Source of the DNA: JAJYKC01 sp963823105
GTDB lineage: Bacteria; Acidobacteriota; Terriglobia; Bryobacterales; Bryobacteraceae
DNA: 64,000 nt
Direction: 5' to 3'
NCBI GenBank assembly: GCA_963823105.1
Contig: CAWGKC010000004.1
Span: 186,001-250,000, forward strand
The position numbers and the translations under genes are program-made. Positions within the stretch are counted from its first letter, which is position 1. Each line of letters starts with the position of its first letter. The notes beneath the pieces were generated by a model. The model saw nothing but the letters and a program-made list of their open reading frames with translations, had not been told where the DNA came from and ran no database searches. Shown piece by piece: positions 26,996 to 37,036 of this stretch.

Positions 26996-29830
26996 TCAGG
27001 AGCGGGAGTGGGTTTGCCGGGCGGGAGGGGGAGCGAGGGCCTGTTTGCGGAGGGCGGCGAGCGGGATGGATTCGAGAGCGGGTTTGCTGGCGCGGTAGAG
27101 CATGGCGGCTTCCTGGGAGGGGCCGAGGGCGGCGAGGGAATCGGCGAGAGCGCTCTGGGCGTCGGCCAGTTGCCAGGGGAAAAGGGGATACTTGGCGGCG
27201 CGGGCGGATTGGAGGGCTTGGCGAAGGAGGAGTTCGGCTTCGCCGGCTTTGCCTTCGGCGAGGAGGACGCGGCCGAGACGGACTTGGACTCCGATGAAAT
27301 CGGGGTGGTCCGGGGCGAGGGATTTTTTGCGGATGGCGAGAGCCCGGCGGAGCAGCGGCTCGGCGGCGGAGGGGTTGCCCTCGAACCAGAGGGCGGTGGC
27401 GACTTCGATGAGGGCGTCGGCGACGTCGGGAGTTCCGTCGCCGCCGAGGCGGGTGGCGATGGCGAGGGCCTGGCGGGCGAAGCGTTCGGCGCCGGGGGCG
27501 TCGCCTCGGTCGAGTTGAAGGCGCGCGAGGTTTTCATCGATTCGCGCGGCGAACCAAGTGTCGCCTTGATCGGCGCTCCGCAAGAGGTCGAGGGCGTGAT
27601 TGTAGGACTTCGCGGCGCCGTCGTAATCGCCTTTGGCCTGAAGGAAGCGGCCCCAGTTGGTCCAGGAGGGAGCGAGGCGGGTGTGGCTGGGTCCGAGTTG
27701 GCGGAGGTTGATGGCGAGGCCTTCGGCGAGGGGAGCTTCGGCGGCGCGCCAATCTCCTTTGGCGAGCAGGAGCCAGCCGAGGTTATTGAGGGAGTAGACG
27801 AGATCGGGGTGGTTGTTGCCGAGGACTTTGCGGCGGATGGCGACGCACTGGCGGAGCGCGGACTCGGCATCGCGATAGTCGCCGAGGTCCATCCAGATGC
27901 TGGCGAGGTTGTGGAGACTGATGGCGGTATCGGGGTCGTCGAGGCCGCTGGTGCGCTTGCCGATTTCGAAAGCTTCGTCCATGAGCTGAGCGGCTTCGGC
28001 CAGGCCGCCGGTGCGCTTGACGGCGAGGGCGAGATAGTTGCGGGTGTCCTCGCCCTCGTCGGGGCCGAGTTGGCGATCGAGAGCGAGCGCCTGGCGCAGA
28101 ACGGCGATGGACTCGGTGATGCGCTCTTCGAGGAAAAGGCATTCGCCGAGGTTGGTGAGGCTTTGCGCGACCAGAGGGCTACGGCCGCCCGCGAGCTTGC
28201 GGCGGACATCGAGAGCGCGGCGGAAGAGGGGATCGGCCTGGCGGTAATGGCCCTGGAGGCGGAGTAAAGTGGCCCAGCCGTCGAGGCTGGCGGCGGTTTC
28301 GAGGTTATTTTCGCCGAACGTCTTGAGGCGCAGTTCATAGGCTTTGCGCTTCAGAGGCAAGCCTTGATCGTAGAGGCCGATGCCGCGATAGGATTCGGCT
28401 ACGCTGTCGTAGATGGCGGCGCGGGCGGCGGGTTCGGCGGCGAGCTCGCGATCGATGCGCTTGACGCCGGCGTCGAGCAACTCGCGGGCGGTGATGGCGG
28501 CGCCGTGGGTTTCGAGCGGCGAGACGGCGGCGAAGAGGCTCTCCAGGAATTGGGCTTCGCGCTGCGCGGTGAGGCGTTCGCGGGTGGCGGTGCGGGCGAG
28601 GATGCCCATGCCGATGCCGAAAGCGACGATGGCGGCGATCATGGCGGCGGCGGCGGCAACGCCGGCTTTGTGGCGGCGAACGAATTTGGCGGAGCGGTAG
28701 CGCCAAGTGCCGGAGCGGGCTTCCACCGGGTAGCCTTCAAGGAACCGGCGCACGTCCTCGGAGAACTGGGCGACGGAGGCGTAGCGCCGCGCGGGTTCTT
28801 TGCGCATGGCCTTGAGGACGATGTTGTCGAGGTCGCCCTTGAGCTTGCGCGATTCGGCGGGGCGGCCGTCGACGACGGAGCTGGGACGCTTGGGCTCGTC
28901 TTCGCAGATCGCGCGCACGGTTTCGAGCGGGCTGGATTTGGTAAGGCGGAACGGGGAGCGGCCGGTGAGTAATTCGTAGAGGACGGTGCCGAGGGAGTAG
29001 ACGTCGGTGGCGGTGGTGACGGCCTGGCCGCAGATCTGCTCGGGGCTGGCGTACTCGGGCGTCATGAGGCGCTCGGTGGATCGGGTGACGGATGGGCCGT
29101 CGCCGGATTCTGTCGAGGGATCGAGGAGCTTGGCGATTCCGAAATCGAGCAGCTTCGGAGTGCCGTCGGAAGCGACCAGAATGTTGGCGGGCTTGATGTC
29201 GCGATGGACGACGAGGTTGCCGTGGGCGTATTCGACCGCCGAGCAGATGGTGCGGAAGAGGCGAAGGCGGGCGTCGATGGAGAGATTGGCGCGGCCGCAA
29301 TAGTCGTCGAGCGGGGCGCCGTCGACGTACTCGATGACGAGATAGGGGAGTCCGTCGGGAGTGAGGCCGCCGTCGAGGAGGCGGGCGATATTGGGATGGT
29401 TGAGATTGGCGAGGATCTGGCGCTCGGCGCGGAAGCGCATCAACATGCCGGGGCTGCGGCCGACGCTCGACCGCATGACCTTGATGGCGACGTTCTGTTG
29501 GTATTGGTCGTCGGCGCGGGCGGCGAGGTAAACGCGCCCCATGCCGCCCTCGCCCAGGGTGCGAATGAGGCGATAAGCGCCGATGCGGAGACCGGAGGCG
29601 TCGCCGCTTTCGGAGACGATATCGCGGGCGGCTTCGCGGACGGGCTGGTGAAGGAAGCCGACGGTTTCCTCCGAGGCGCGGAGGAGTTTTTCGACTTCGC
29701 GGCGGAGGTCGGCGTCGCCGGTGCAGGCGCGGTCGAGGAACTCGCTTCGCGCGGCGGGGTCGATGTCGAGGGCCTCGTAAAACAGCGCTTCCAAGCGCTG
29801 CCAACGCGCGGCCTCGGAATCGACGGACAT
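26996..29830 (-). CDS. Ser/Thr protein kinase with TPR domain
   Basis: 944 residues. Residues about 85-340 are a Hanks-type kinase: GEGGMG (93-98), ATP-binding K117, HRDIKPAN (209-216), DFG (229-231) and the APE-like SPEQ segment. One membrane helix follows at about 355-380 (GVAAAAAMIAAIVAFGIGMG). The outer or distal half is about twelve tetratricopeptide repeats (LTNLGECLFLEERITESIAV, SLNNLGWLLLAKGDWRAAEA and so on). The ATG at 29830 was chosen because it follows the sigma factor stop by one base; a frame 11 codons longer overlaps that gene. Such kinase-TPR proteins paired with ECF sigma factors are typical of Acidobacteriota. Confidence 0.92.
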   Translation of the reverse strand: MSVDSEAARWQRLEALFYEALDIDPAARSEFLDRACTGDADLRREVEKLLRASEETVGFLHQPVREAARDIVSESGDASGLRIGAYRLIRTLGEGGMGRVYLAARADDQYQQNVAIKVMRSSVGRSPGMLMRFRAERQILANLNHPNIARLLDGGLTPDGLPYLVIEYVDGAPLDDYCGRANLSIDARLRLFRTICSAVEYAHGNLVVHRDIKPANILVASDGTPKLLDFGIAKLLDPSTESGDGPSVTRSTERLMTPEYASPEQICGQAVTTATDVYSLGTVLYELLTGRSPFRLTKSSPLETVRAICEDEPKRPSSVVDGRPAESRKLKGDLDNIVLKAMRKEPARRYASVAQFSEDVRRFLEGYPVEARSGTWRYRSAKFVRRHKAGVAAAAAMIAAIVAFGIGMGILARTATRERLTAQREAQFLESLFAAVSPLETHGAAITARELLDAGVKRIDRELAAEPAARAAIYDSVAESYRGIGLYDQGLPLKRKAYELRLKTFGENNLETAASLDGWATLLRLQGHYRQADPLFRRALDVRRKLAGGRSPLVAQSLTNLGECLFLEERITESIAVLRQALALDRQLGPDEGEDTRNYLALAVKRTGGLAEAAQLMDEAFEIGKRTSGLDDPDTAISLHNLASIWMDLGDYRDAESALRQCVAIRRKVLGNNHPDLVYSLNNLGWLLLAKGDWRAAEAPLAEGLAINLRQLGPSHTRLAPSWTNWGRFLQAKGDYDGAAKSYNHALDLLRSADQGDTWFAARIDENLARLQLDRGDAPGAERFARQALAIATRLGGDGTPDVADALIEVATALWFEGNPSAAEPLLRRALAIRKKSLAPDHPDFIGVQVRLGRVLLAEGKAGEAELLLRQALQSARAAKYPLFPWQLADAQSALADSLAALGPSQEAAMLYRASKPALESIPLAALRKQALAPPPARQTHSRS

Positions 29831-29831
29831 T

Positions 29832-30407
29832 CTAAGCCGAGGCCGCGGTTGCGGCCAGCTCACCGTGGAGCCAGGCTTTGGCCATCTTCAATTCGCGATG
29901 CACGGTGGCGGCGGAAATGCCAAGCGCCTCGGCGGTTTCGTCGTAAGTCATGCCACCGAAGAATAGCAGTTCGACGATTTCGCTCTTGCGCTTGTCCCTG
30001 GCGGCGAGGCGCTCCAGGGCTTCGTCGAGAGAAACGATGCTCGACGGAGTTTGTGTGGCGACGGCGACGGCGTCTTCGAGTGGCACCTTGACGGCGCCTC
30101 CGCCGCGCTTGTCGCGCTGGGCGGACTTGGCATGATCGACCAGGATGCGGCGCATGACCCGCGCGGCGACGGCATAGAAGTGGACACGGTCGTTCCAGCA
30201 AACATCGGAGCCGACAAGACGAAGATAGGCTTCGTGAACGAGGGCGGTGGCCGGGAGGGTGTGGCCGGGACGTTCGGCGCGCAGGGAATAGGCGGCGAGT
30301 TTATGGAGTTGATCGTAGACGATGGGAATTAAATCGTCGAACGCCCGCCGGTCCCCGCCGCGGAGATCGTGCAGGAGTCTTGTCACCGATTTGGTATCCG
30401 GCGGCAT
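29832..30407 (-). CDS. ECF-like RNA polymerase sigma factor (TIGR02999 type)
   Basis: 191 residues with the order TRLLHDLRGGDRRAFDDLIP (region 2), ATALVHEAYLRLVG, HFYAVAARVMRRILVDHA, and region 4 (LALLERLAARDKRK-type helix, MTYDETAEALGISAATVHRE). This is the ECF-like group common in Acidobacteriota and Planctomycetes, almost always followed by a Ser/Thr kinase. I chose the ATG at 30407, although no clear ribosome site precedes it. The sigma and kinase genes are one base apart, so the kinase probably controls or works with this sigma factor. Confidence 0.88.
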   Translation of the reverse strand: MPPDTKSVTRLLHDLRGGDRRAFDDLIPIVYDQLHKLAAYSLRAERPGHTLPATALVHEAYLRLVGSDVCWNDRVHFYAVAARVMRRILVDHAKSAQRDKRGGGAVKVPLEDAVAVATQTPSSIVSLDEALERLAARDKRKSEIVELLFFGGMTYDETAEALGISAATVHRELKMAKAWLHGELAATAASA

Positions 30408-30486
30408 GGGGGAGATTACATCGATTATAAACCTTGGGGGATGAGGCCGGGAATGGGCGCGGCGGAGTTGTGAAACAATACTCGTC

Positions 30487-31998
30487 ATGTTTCGACGCAT
30501 CCTCGTTGTTTTTACGCTGTCGGCGACCTTTGCGCTTGCCCAGGATTACGGGAATCCGGAGTATAAGAACAAGATTCACGCGCGGCTGGCGGAGGTGGAC
30601 CGGGCGGCGAGGCGAGGGCCGTTCGAGGCGTCGTGGACGTCGCTGAAGGCGTACAAGGTTCCCGAGTGGTATCTGGACGCCAAGTTCGGAATCTTCATTC
30701 ATTGGGGCGTTTACTCGGTTCCGGCGTTCGACAGCGAATGGTATCCGCGGAACATGTATATTCTGGACAGCACGGCATACAAGCACCATGTGGCAACTTA
30801 TGGTCCGCAAACGAAGTTCGGGTACAAGGATTTTATTCCGAGCTTTACGGCGGAGCGGTTCGACGCGGGGCGCTGGGCGGCGTTGTTTAAACAAGCGGGC
30901 GCGAAGTATGTGGTTCCGGTGGCGGAACATCACGATGGGTTTCCGATGTACGACTGTTCGTTCACCGATTGGTCGGCGGCGAAGATGGGGCCGAAGCGGG
31001 ACGTGATCGGGGAGTTGGCGGCGGCGGTGAGGAAAGAGGGACTGCACTTCGGGGCGTCGTCGCATCGCGCCGAGCATTGGTGGTTCTACAACGGCGGGCG
31101 CAAGTTCCCCTCCGACGTGCAGGATGCGAAATACGCGAACTTCTACGGCCCGGCGCAGGAGGAAAAGACGCCGCCGAGCGAGGCCTATCTGAACGACTGG
31201 CTGGCGCGGACGTCGGAGATCGTGGACAAGTATCATCCGGAACTGGTGTGGTTCGACTGGTGGATCGAGCAGCCGGTGTTCCAGCCGTATCTCCAAAAAT
31301 TCGCGGCGTTTTATTACAACCGCGGGGCGCAATGGGGCAGCGGGGCGGCGATCAATTACAAGAACAAATCGTTCCCGGAGCAGGCGGCGGTTCTGGATAT
31401 CGAGCGGGGGAAACTAGACGCAACGCGGACTCTGTTCTGGCAGACGGATACTTCGGTGAGCACGGAGAGCTGGGGTTATATAAAGAACGACAAGTACCGG
31501 ACGGCGGGATCTCTGATCGGCGATCTGGTGGACATCGTGAGCAAGAACGGCACGCTGTTGCTGAATATCGGGCCGCGGCCGGATGGAACGATTCCGAAAG
31601 AAGAGGAGGCGGTACTCCTGGAGATGGGCCGTTGGCTGGGGGTGAATGGCGAGGCGATTTACGGGACGCGCCCTTATTCGGTTTTTGGCGAAGGGCCGAC
31701 GCATGTGGTGGGCGGATCGTTTAAGGACACGGCGAGCAAGCCGTTTACAGCGGAGGACATTCGCTTCACGACGAAGAATGGAGCGCTATACGCGATTTTT
31801 CTGGCGTGGCCGGAGAATGGGAAAGTGACGATTCGCTCGCTAGGCGCGGCATCGCCGCGAGGCGCGCGGCCAATCCACAATGTCGCTTTGCTGGGCTCTC
31901 CGGCGAAGCTGCGCTGGAGACAAGAGGCGAGCGGGGTAGTGGTGGATCTGCCGCCGCAGAAGCCTTGCGATCACGCCTACGCGCTGAGGCTGGAATAG
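30487..31998 (+). CDS. secreted alpha-L-fucosidase (GH29)
   Basis: 503 residues with signal peptide (ILVVFTLSATFALA). GH29 signatures: FGIFIHWGVYSVPAF (residues 67-81), VAEHHDGFPMYDC (145-157) and the nucleophile Asp257 in LVWFDWWIEQ. The C-terminal beta domain includes LLLNIGPRPDGTIPKEE. The enzyme removes terminal fucose from plant or host glycans in the periplasm or outside. It is divergent from the sigma factor across 79 bp and followed closely by a GH127 gene, so the pair may act on the same complex glycan. Confidence 0.93.
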   Translation: MFRRILVVFTLSATFALAQDYGNPEYKNKIHARLAEVDRAARRGPFEASWTSLKAYKVPEWYLDAKFGIFIHWGVYSVPAFDSEWYPRNMYILDSTAYKHHVATYGPQTKFGYKDFIPSFTAERFDAGRWAALFKQAGAKYVVPVAEHHDGFPMYDCSFTDWSAAKMGPKRDVIGELAAAVRKEGLHFGASSHRAEHWWFYNGGRKFPSDVQDAKYANFYGPAQEEKTPPSEAYLNDWLARTSEIVDKYHPELVWFDWWIEQPVFQPYLQKFAAFYYNRGAQWGSGAAINYKNKSFPEQAAVLDIERGKLDATRTLFWQTDTSVSTESWGYIKNDKYRTAGSLIGDLVDIVSKNGTLLLNIGPRPDGTIPKEEEAVLLEMGRWLGVNGEAIYGTRPYSVFGEGPTHVVGGSFKDTASKPFTAEDIRFTTKNGALYAIFLAWPENGKVTIRSLGAASPRGARPIHNVALLGSPAKLRWRQEASGVVVDLPPQKPCDHAYALRLE

Positions 31999-32012
31999 GA
32001 GCGGCTACGTTT

Positions 32013-33901
32013 ATGGAAATGTTCGGATCGATGACAAGGCGGCAACTTTTGGCTGCGCCGCTGGTTGGTTATTTGGCGCGGGGGGCGGTGAAGGATACGG
32101 TGACGCCGGCCGCGCTTCCGTTTCCGCTGACGCAGGTGCGGCTGCTCGACAGCCCGTTTTTGAAGCCGATGAACTTGAACCGGGCCTATCTGCACGATCT
32201 GGACGCGGACCGGCTGTTGCATACGTTCCGGCTGAACGCGAGGATTCCATCGAAGGCGAAACCGCTGGGAGGGTGGGAGAAGCCCGACGTCGAGCTGCGA
32301 GGGCATTTCACGGGCCACTACCTTTCCGCCTGCGCTTTGATGAGCGCGGCTGCGCCGGATGCGGCGCTCCGGGAGAAGGCCGGATACGTCGTCAACGCGT
32401 TGGCCGAATGCCAGAAGGCGCACGGGAACGGATATTTGAGCGCGTTTCCGGAGAGCTTTTTCACGCGGCTTCGCAATGGGCAAAAGGTGTGGGCGCCGTT
32501 TTACACACTGCATAAGATCATGGCGGGGCTGATCGACCAGTACACGTCTATGCGGGAACGCGCAGGCGCTGGAAGTGGTTATCGGGAATGGCTTCGTGGA
32601 TCGGAAATTACACGAAGCCGCTGAGCGACGCCGACATGGCGCGCATCGAAAAGGTGGAGTTCGGCGGGACGAACGAGGCGCTGTACAACCTTTACGCGAT
32701 CACGGGCGATGCGGCGCACATGGAATTGGCGCACCGATTCGATCAGGCCGCGTTCTTCGATCCGCTGGCGGCGGGACGGGACGAATTGAAGGGGCTGCAC
32801 GTGAACACGCATATCCCGAAAGTGATCGGCGCGGCGCGGCGCTATGAGCTGACGGGTGAGACGCGGTATCGCGATATCGCGACGTATTTCTGGTCGCAGA
32901 CGGTGGGCCATCACAGCTATGTGACGGGGGGGACGAGCAACGCGGAGTTATGGAGGACGGGGCCGGACGAAATGGCCAGTCAACTGGGGCCGACGACGCA
33001 GGAGTGCTGCTGCACTTACAACATGCTGAAGTTGACGCGGCATCTGTTCCAATGGACGGCGGATGCGCGCTACGCGGACTATTACGAGCGGGCGTTGTTC
33101 AACGGGATTCTGGGCACGATGGACCCCGAAGACGGGATGACGATGTATTACGTGCCGCTGGATTCCGGATACTGGAAGATTTTCGGGCGGCCGCTCGATT
33201 CGTTCTGGTGCTGCACGGGCACCGGGACGGAATCGTTCTCGAAACTGGCGGACAGCATCTATTTTCACGACGAGAGCGGGGTGTGGGTGAATCTGTTCGT
33301 CGCCTCGACGCTCGAATGGCCGGAGCGGCAATTGCGGCTGCGCCAGCAAACGCGATTTCCAGACGAGGCGACGAGCACCCTGGCCATCGAGGCGGCGCCG
33401 GAGACGGCGTTGAAGATCCGGGTGAGGGTTCCGGGGTGGGCGCGCGAGGGTGTCTCGGTACGCGTGAATGGGCGCGCTTTGTCCAGCGGGGCAAAGCCGG
33501 GGTCCTATCTTACGCTGGAACGGATTTGGAAAGCGGGGGATCGGATCGAATTGCGCATGCCGATGTCGCTGCGCGTGGAAGCGATGCCGGACGATGGCAC
33601 GCTGCAGGCGTTTCTATACGGGCCGGTGGTGCTGGCGGGGGATTTGGGATCGGAGGGGATCACGAGCGAGGTGCAGCACGGAGACACGTTCGGGCCGGAG
33701 AAAGAGCGGGCGAGGCTGCGGGCGGCGGCGCCGGAATTCAGAGCGGAGGGCGATCCGGCGGCGTGGATCAGGCGGGTGGGGGAAAACGCGCTGGAGTTTC
33801 ACACGACGGGCCAGCGGCAAGACGTCCGGATGATTCCATTGAACCGGATCTTCGATCAGCGCTACGCGGTGTACTGGCGCGTGCGGCCAGCGGCGGGGTG
33901 A
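32013..33901 (+). pseudogene. GH127 beta-L-arabinofuranosidase-like (DUF1680), two frameshifts
   Basis: The first 177 codons give a signal-like MTRRQLLAAPLVGYLARGA and GGWEKPDVELRGHFTGHYLS plus YGYLSAFPES-like NGYLSAFPESFFTRL, GH127 landmarks. The remainder (from about 32588) has KVEFGGTNEALYNLYAITGD, LHVNTHIPKVIGAARRYEL, TTQECCCTYNMLKLTRHLF and DSFWCCTGTGTESFSKLAD, including the zinc-binding Glu/Cys cluster. The two parts need two one-base corrections: remove T at about 32547 (giving DQYTLCGNAQALEVVIG) and one A of the AA at 32587-32588 (giving GMASWIGNYTKPLSDADM). Both corrected sequences fit the family. Catalysis of arabinofuranose release is a family assignment. Confidence 0.82.
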
Positions 33902-34024
33902 GCGCCCGGTGTTAGGAGTTGTCCTGTTACGAGGGCGCTCCGCGGCAGGCATAATAGAAAAGGCGAACGGTCGAGCGCTTCGCTTGCGGCCTCGCGCGAT
34001 TGGCCTTCGTGGCACTCCGGCAGG

Positions 34025-37000
34025 ATGTCGAATTTTTTCGTTCAGCGTATACTCTGCCTTTGCGTACTGCTCGCCGGCGCGCCGGGCCATGCGGCGGCGC
34101 AGGCGGCGGTATACGAAGGCAAGACGGTGGTGGCGGTTGAGTACATTCCCGCGCGGCAGCCGCTGTCGGCGAAGGACCTGAAAGCGGCGCAGGGAGTTCA
34201 TGCCGGGGCGGCGCTGAACGCGGACGAAGTGGCGGCGACGATCGACCGAATGTTCGCGACGGGGTATTACGCCGACATCCGGGTGGAAGCGGAACCTCGG
34301 CCGGGCGGCGTGTCGGTGAGGTTTCTGACGAAGACCACGTCGTTCGTCGGCGACGTCCGGCTGGAGGGGAAGTTGCCGGACCCGCCCAACCAGGGAGCGA
34401 TCCGGAACGCGAGCCAGTTGGATCTTGGTGCGGCGTTCACCGGCGACGATCTGAAGAGGGCGGAGCGGAGCATCCGGCGCCTATTGATCGGCAACGGACT
34501 TTACGAGGCGACTGTCAAGGTGGAGGCGACGGACGATCCGGATACGGAGCAGGCGGCGATTCGGATCTCGATCGACCCAGGGAAGCGGGCACGCTATGCG
34601 CGGCCGGTGGTACATGGCGACACGAAGCTCTCCGACGCGACGATTCTACGCGCCACGGGATGGCAAGTGCGGTTCATCCACCGGTGGAGACAAGTGACTC
34701 AGGCGCTCACCGATAAGGGCGTCGACGGCATCCAGAAGAAATATACGAAGCAAGGCCGGCTGGCGGCGTCGGTGGATCTGCGAAAATTGGATTACGATCC
34801 GGCGACGCGGCGGGTGACGCCGGAATTACAGATCGACGCCGGACCGATCATCGAATTGAAGGCGGTGGAAGCGAAGGTATCCCAGAGCCGGCTGAACCGC
34901 TACGTTCCCATCCGGCAGGAGGGGACGGTGGATCGGGATCTACTCACGGAGGGAGCGGGGAACCTGCGCGGGTATTTTCAGTCGAAGGGGTATCCGGACG
35001 TGGACGTCACGTTCCGCGAACTGCCGCCGGAGAATGGGCGGGAAACGATCGAATACTTCATCTCGAAGGGCGCGAAGAGGAAGCTCGAGCGCGTGGAGAT
35101 CCGGGGGAACAAGTATTTCACGACGGAGACGCTGCGGGAGCGGATGTTTTTGGAGCCGAGTTCGCTACAGTTTCGCGGGGGCCGCTACAGCGAGGCGTTC
35201 CGCGAGCGGGACGAGGAATCGATCGCGAACCTATACCGATCGAACGGATTTCGCGACGTAAAGGTGACATCGTCGGTGGAGATGAATTACCGCGGCAAAA
35301 AGAACCTAATGGCGGCGGTCTTTTTCGTCGACGAAGGGCCGCAGTGGCTGGTTGCGAGTCTGGCGGCGGAGGGAATCGGGCAGGACCGGTTGAAGGAAGC
35401 GATGGCGGGATTGAGTTCCAGCCCAGGGCAACCGTTTAGCGATTTGAGCGTGGCCACGGACCGCAACACGATCCTGACGTACTACTTCTCGCAGGGCTAC
35501 CTTCACGCGCAGTTCCAGTGGACGGCGACGGCGGCGAAGACGCCGCACGAGGTGGACCTTCGCTATCGGATCACGGAAGGCGAGAAGGATTTCGTGCGGG
35601 GGGTGATCGTCAGCGGATTGGTGAAGACGCGTCCGGCGGTGGTGGACAAGCGAATTCCGATCCAGACCGGGGATGCGCTGTCGCCGGTGGAGATCGAGCA
35701 AAGCCAGCGGGCGCTGGACGATCTGGGAGTGTTCGCCAATATCAATACGGCGATCCAGAATCGCGATGGAGACACCAGCGATAAATACGTGCTGTACGAC
35801 CTGGAGGAGGCCAACCGCTACACGGTGCGAATCGGCCTGGGGGCGCAGGTGGCCGACATCGGCCCGACGGCCGGCGATCTGAGCAATCCGGCGGGATATA
35901 CGGGCTTCAGCCCGCGGATTCTGGCCACCGTAAACCGGTTGAATTTCCTGGGTCTGGGCCAGACGGTTTCGCTGAAGGCGCTTTATTCGAACGTCGAGCA
36001 GCAGGTTTCGCTTAGTTACCTGATCCCGCACATACTGGGTTCCGATTCGCGCACGCTGACCGTCAACGCTCTCTACGATCTATCGCAGGATGTGTTGACG
36101 TTCTCCTCGCGGCGGGAGGAGGCTTCGGTGCAACTGACGCAGAAGCTTTCCAAACCCTCGTCGTTGATCCTGCGCTATGCGTTCAGGAGGGTGAGCACGG
36201 GAAACCTGGTGATTCCGGCGTTGCTGGTTCCGCAGTTGCTACAGCCGGTGTCGATCGGAATCGTGTCGGCGAACTATGTGCAGGACCGGCGCGACGATTC
36301 GGCGGACCCGCATCGCGGCGTTTACAATTCGGTGGATGTGGGCGTGGCATACGGCGGGCTGGGATCGCAGCGCGACTTCGTGCGGTTGCTCGCGCGCAAC
36401 GCCAGCTACTACCGCATCGGACGGAAGATGGTTCTGGCGCGCCAGGTGACGTTCGGCGCGATCAAGCCTTTTCGCACGCCGGCGGGATTTTCGGCGGCCG
36501 ACGCGGTGCCTCTGCCCGAACGGTTCTTCGGCGGCGGCAGCATCACCGAACGGGGGTTTCCCGAGAACGAGGCGGGGCCGCGCGACATCGGCGTTCCGGC
36601 GGGTCCGGGAGCGACGGCGACTCAGCCCACGGGGTTTCCGTTGGGCGGGAACGCATTGTTCTTCAACAGCACCGAACTACGTTTTCCATTGATGGGCGAC
36701 AACATCGGAGGGGTTTTGTTTCACGACATGGGCAACATTTACCGCTCGGTCGGCGACATTTCGTTCCGCTACCACCAGCCGAACGATCAGAACTTCAACT
36801 ATATGAACCAAGCGGTCGGGTTCGGCATCCGGTACAAAACGCCGATCGGTCCGGTGCGGGCGGATGTGGCCTATAGTTTGAATCCGACGGCTTTTGTCGG
36901 ATTTAACGGTACGACGTCGAATCTGCTGAATTGCAATCCCAATAAACCTCCGAGCGAACTGCCGGGCTATTGCGCGAGCGTTCCGCAGCGGCTGAGCCAC

Positions 37001-37036
37001 TTCCAATTCTTTTTCTCGATCGGACAGACGTTTTGA
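34025..37036 (+). CDS. BamA/TamA-like outer-membrane assembly protein
   Basis: 1003 residues. After the signal peptide (ILCLCVLLAGAPGHAAA) come several POTRA-type modules (KTVVAVEYIPARQPLSAKDL, RARYARPVVHGDTKLSDATI, RKLERVEIRGNKYFTTETLR, KDFVRGVIVSGLVKTRPAVV), then a 16-strand barrel of the surface-antigen family from about 610. The barrel has RGVYNSVDVGVAYGGLGSQR, LPERFFGGGSITERGFPENE (the conserved RGF-type motif, here ERGFP) and GFGIRYKTPIGPVRADVAYS. It folds other barrels into the outer membrane. It is longer than classical BamA (about 800), and it heads an operon with SurA-like and TamB genes. Confidence 0.9.
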   Translation: MSNFFVQRILCLCVLLAGAPGHAAAQAAVYEGKTVVAVEYIPARQPLSAKDLKAAQGVHAGAALNADEVAATIDRMFATGYYADIRVEAEPRPGGVSVRFLTKTTSFVGDVRLEGKLPDPPNQGAIRNASQLDLGAAFTGDDLKRAERSIRRLLIGNGLYEATVKVEATDDPDTEQAAIRISIDPGKRARYARPVVHGDTKLSDATILRATGWQVRFIHRWRQVTQALTDKGVDGIQKKYTKQGRLAASVDLRKLDYDPATRRVTPELQIDAGPIIELKAVEAKVSQSRLNRYVPIRQEGTVDRDLLTEGAGNLRGYFQSKGYPDVDVTFRELPPENGRETIEYFISKGAKRKLERVEIRGNKYFTTETLRERMFLEPSSLQFRGGRYSEAFRERDEESIANLYRSNGFRDVKVTSSVEMNYRGKKNLMAAVFFVDEGPQWLVASLAAEGIGQDRLKEAMAGLSSSPGQPFSDLSVATDRNTILTYYFSQGYLHAQFQWTATAAKTPHEVDLRYRITEGEKDFVRGVIVSGLVKTRPAVVDKRIPIQTGDALSPVEIEQSQRALDDLGVFANINTAIQNRDGDTSDKYVLYDLEEANRYTVRIGLGAQVADIGPTAGDLSNPAGYTGFSPRILATVNRLNFLGLGQTVSLKALYSNVEQQVSLSYLIPHILGSDSRTLTVNALYDLSQDVLTFSSRREEASVQLTQKLSKPSSLILRYAFRRVSTGNLVIPALLVPQLLQPVSIGIVSANYVQDRRDDSADPHRGVYNSVDVGVAYGGLGSQRDFVRLLARNASYYRIGRKMVLARQVTFGAIKPFRTPAGFSAADAVPLPERFFGGGSITERGFPENEAGPRDIGVPAGPGATATQPTGFPLGGNALFFNSTELRFPLMGDNIGGVLFHDMGNIYRSVGDISFRYHQPNDQNFNYMNQAVGFGIRYKTPIGPVRADVAYSLNPTAFVGFNGTTSNLLNCNPNKPPSELPGYCASVPQRLSHFQFFFSIGQTF

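Noticed and set aside
26965..28338. Minus-strand frame joining the arylsulfotransferase start to the kinase region
   Set aside because: The upstream part is the kinase gene in another phase (Pro/Ser-rich low complexity); the arylsulfotransferase starts at 26964.
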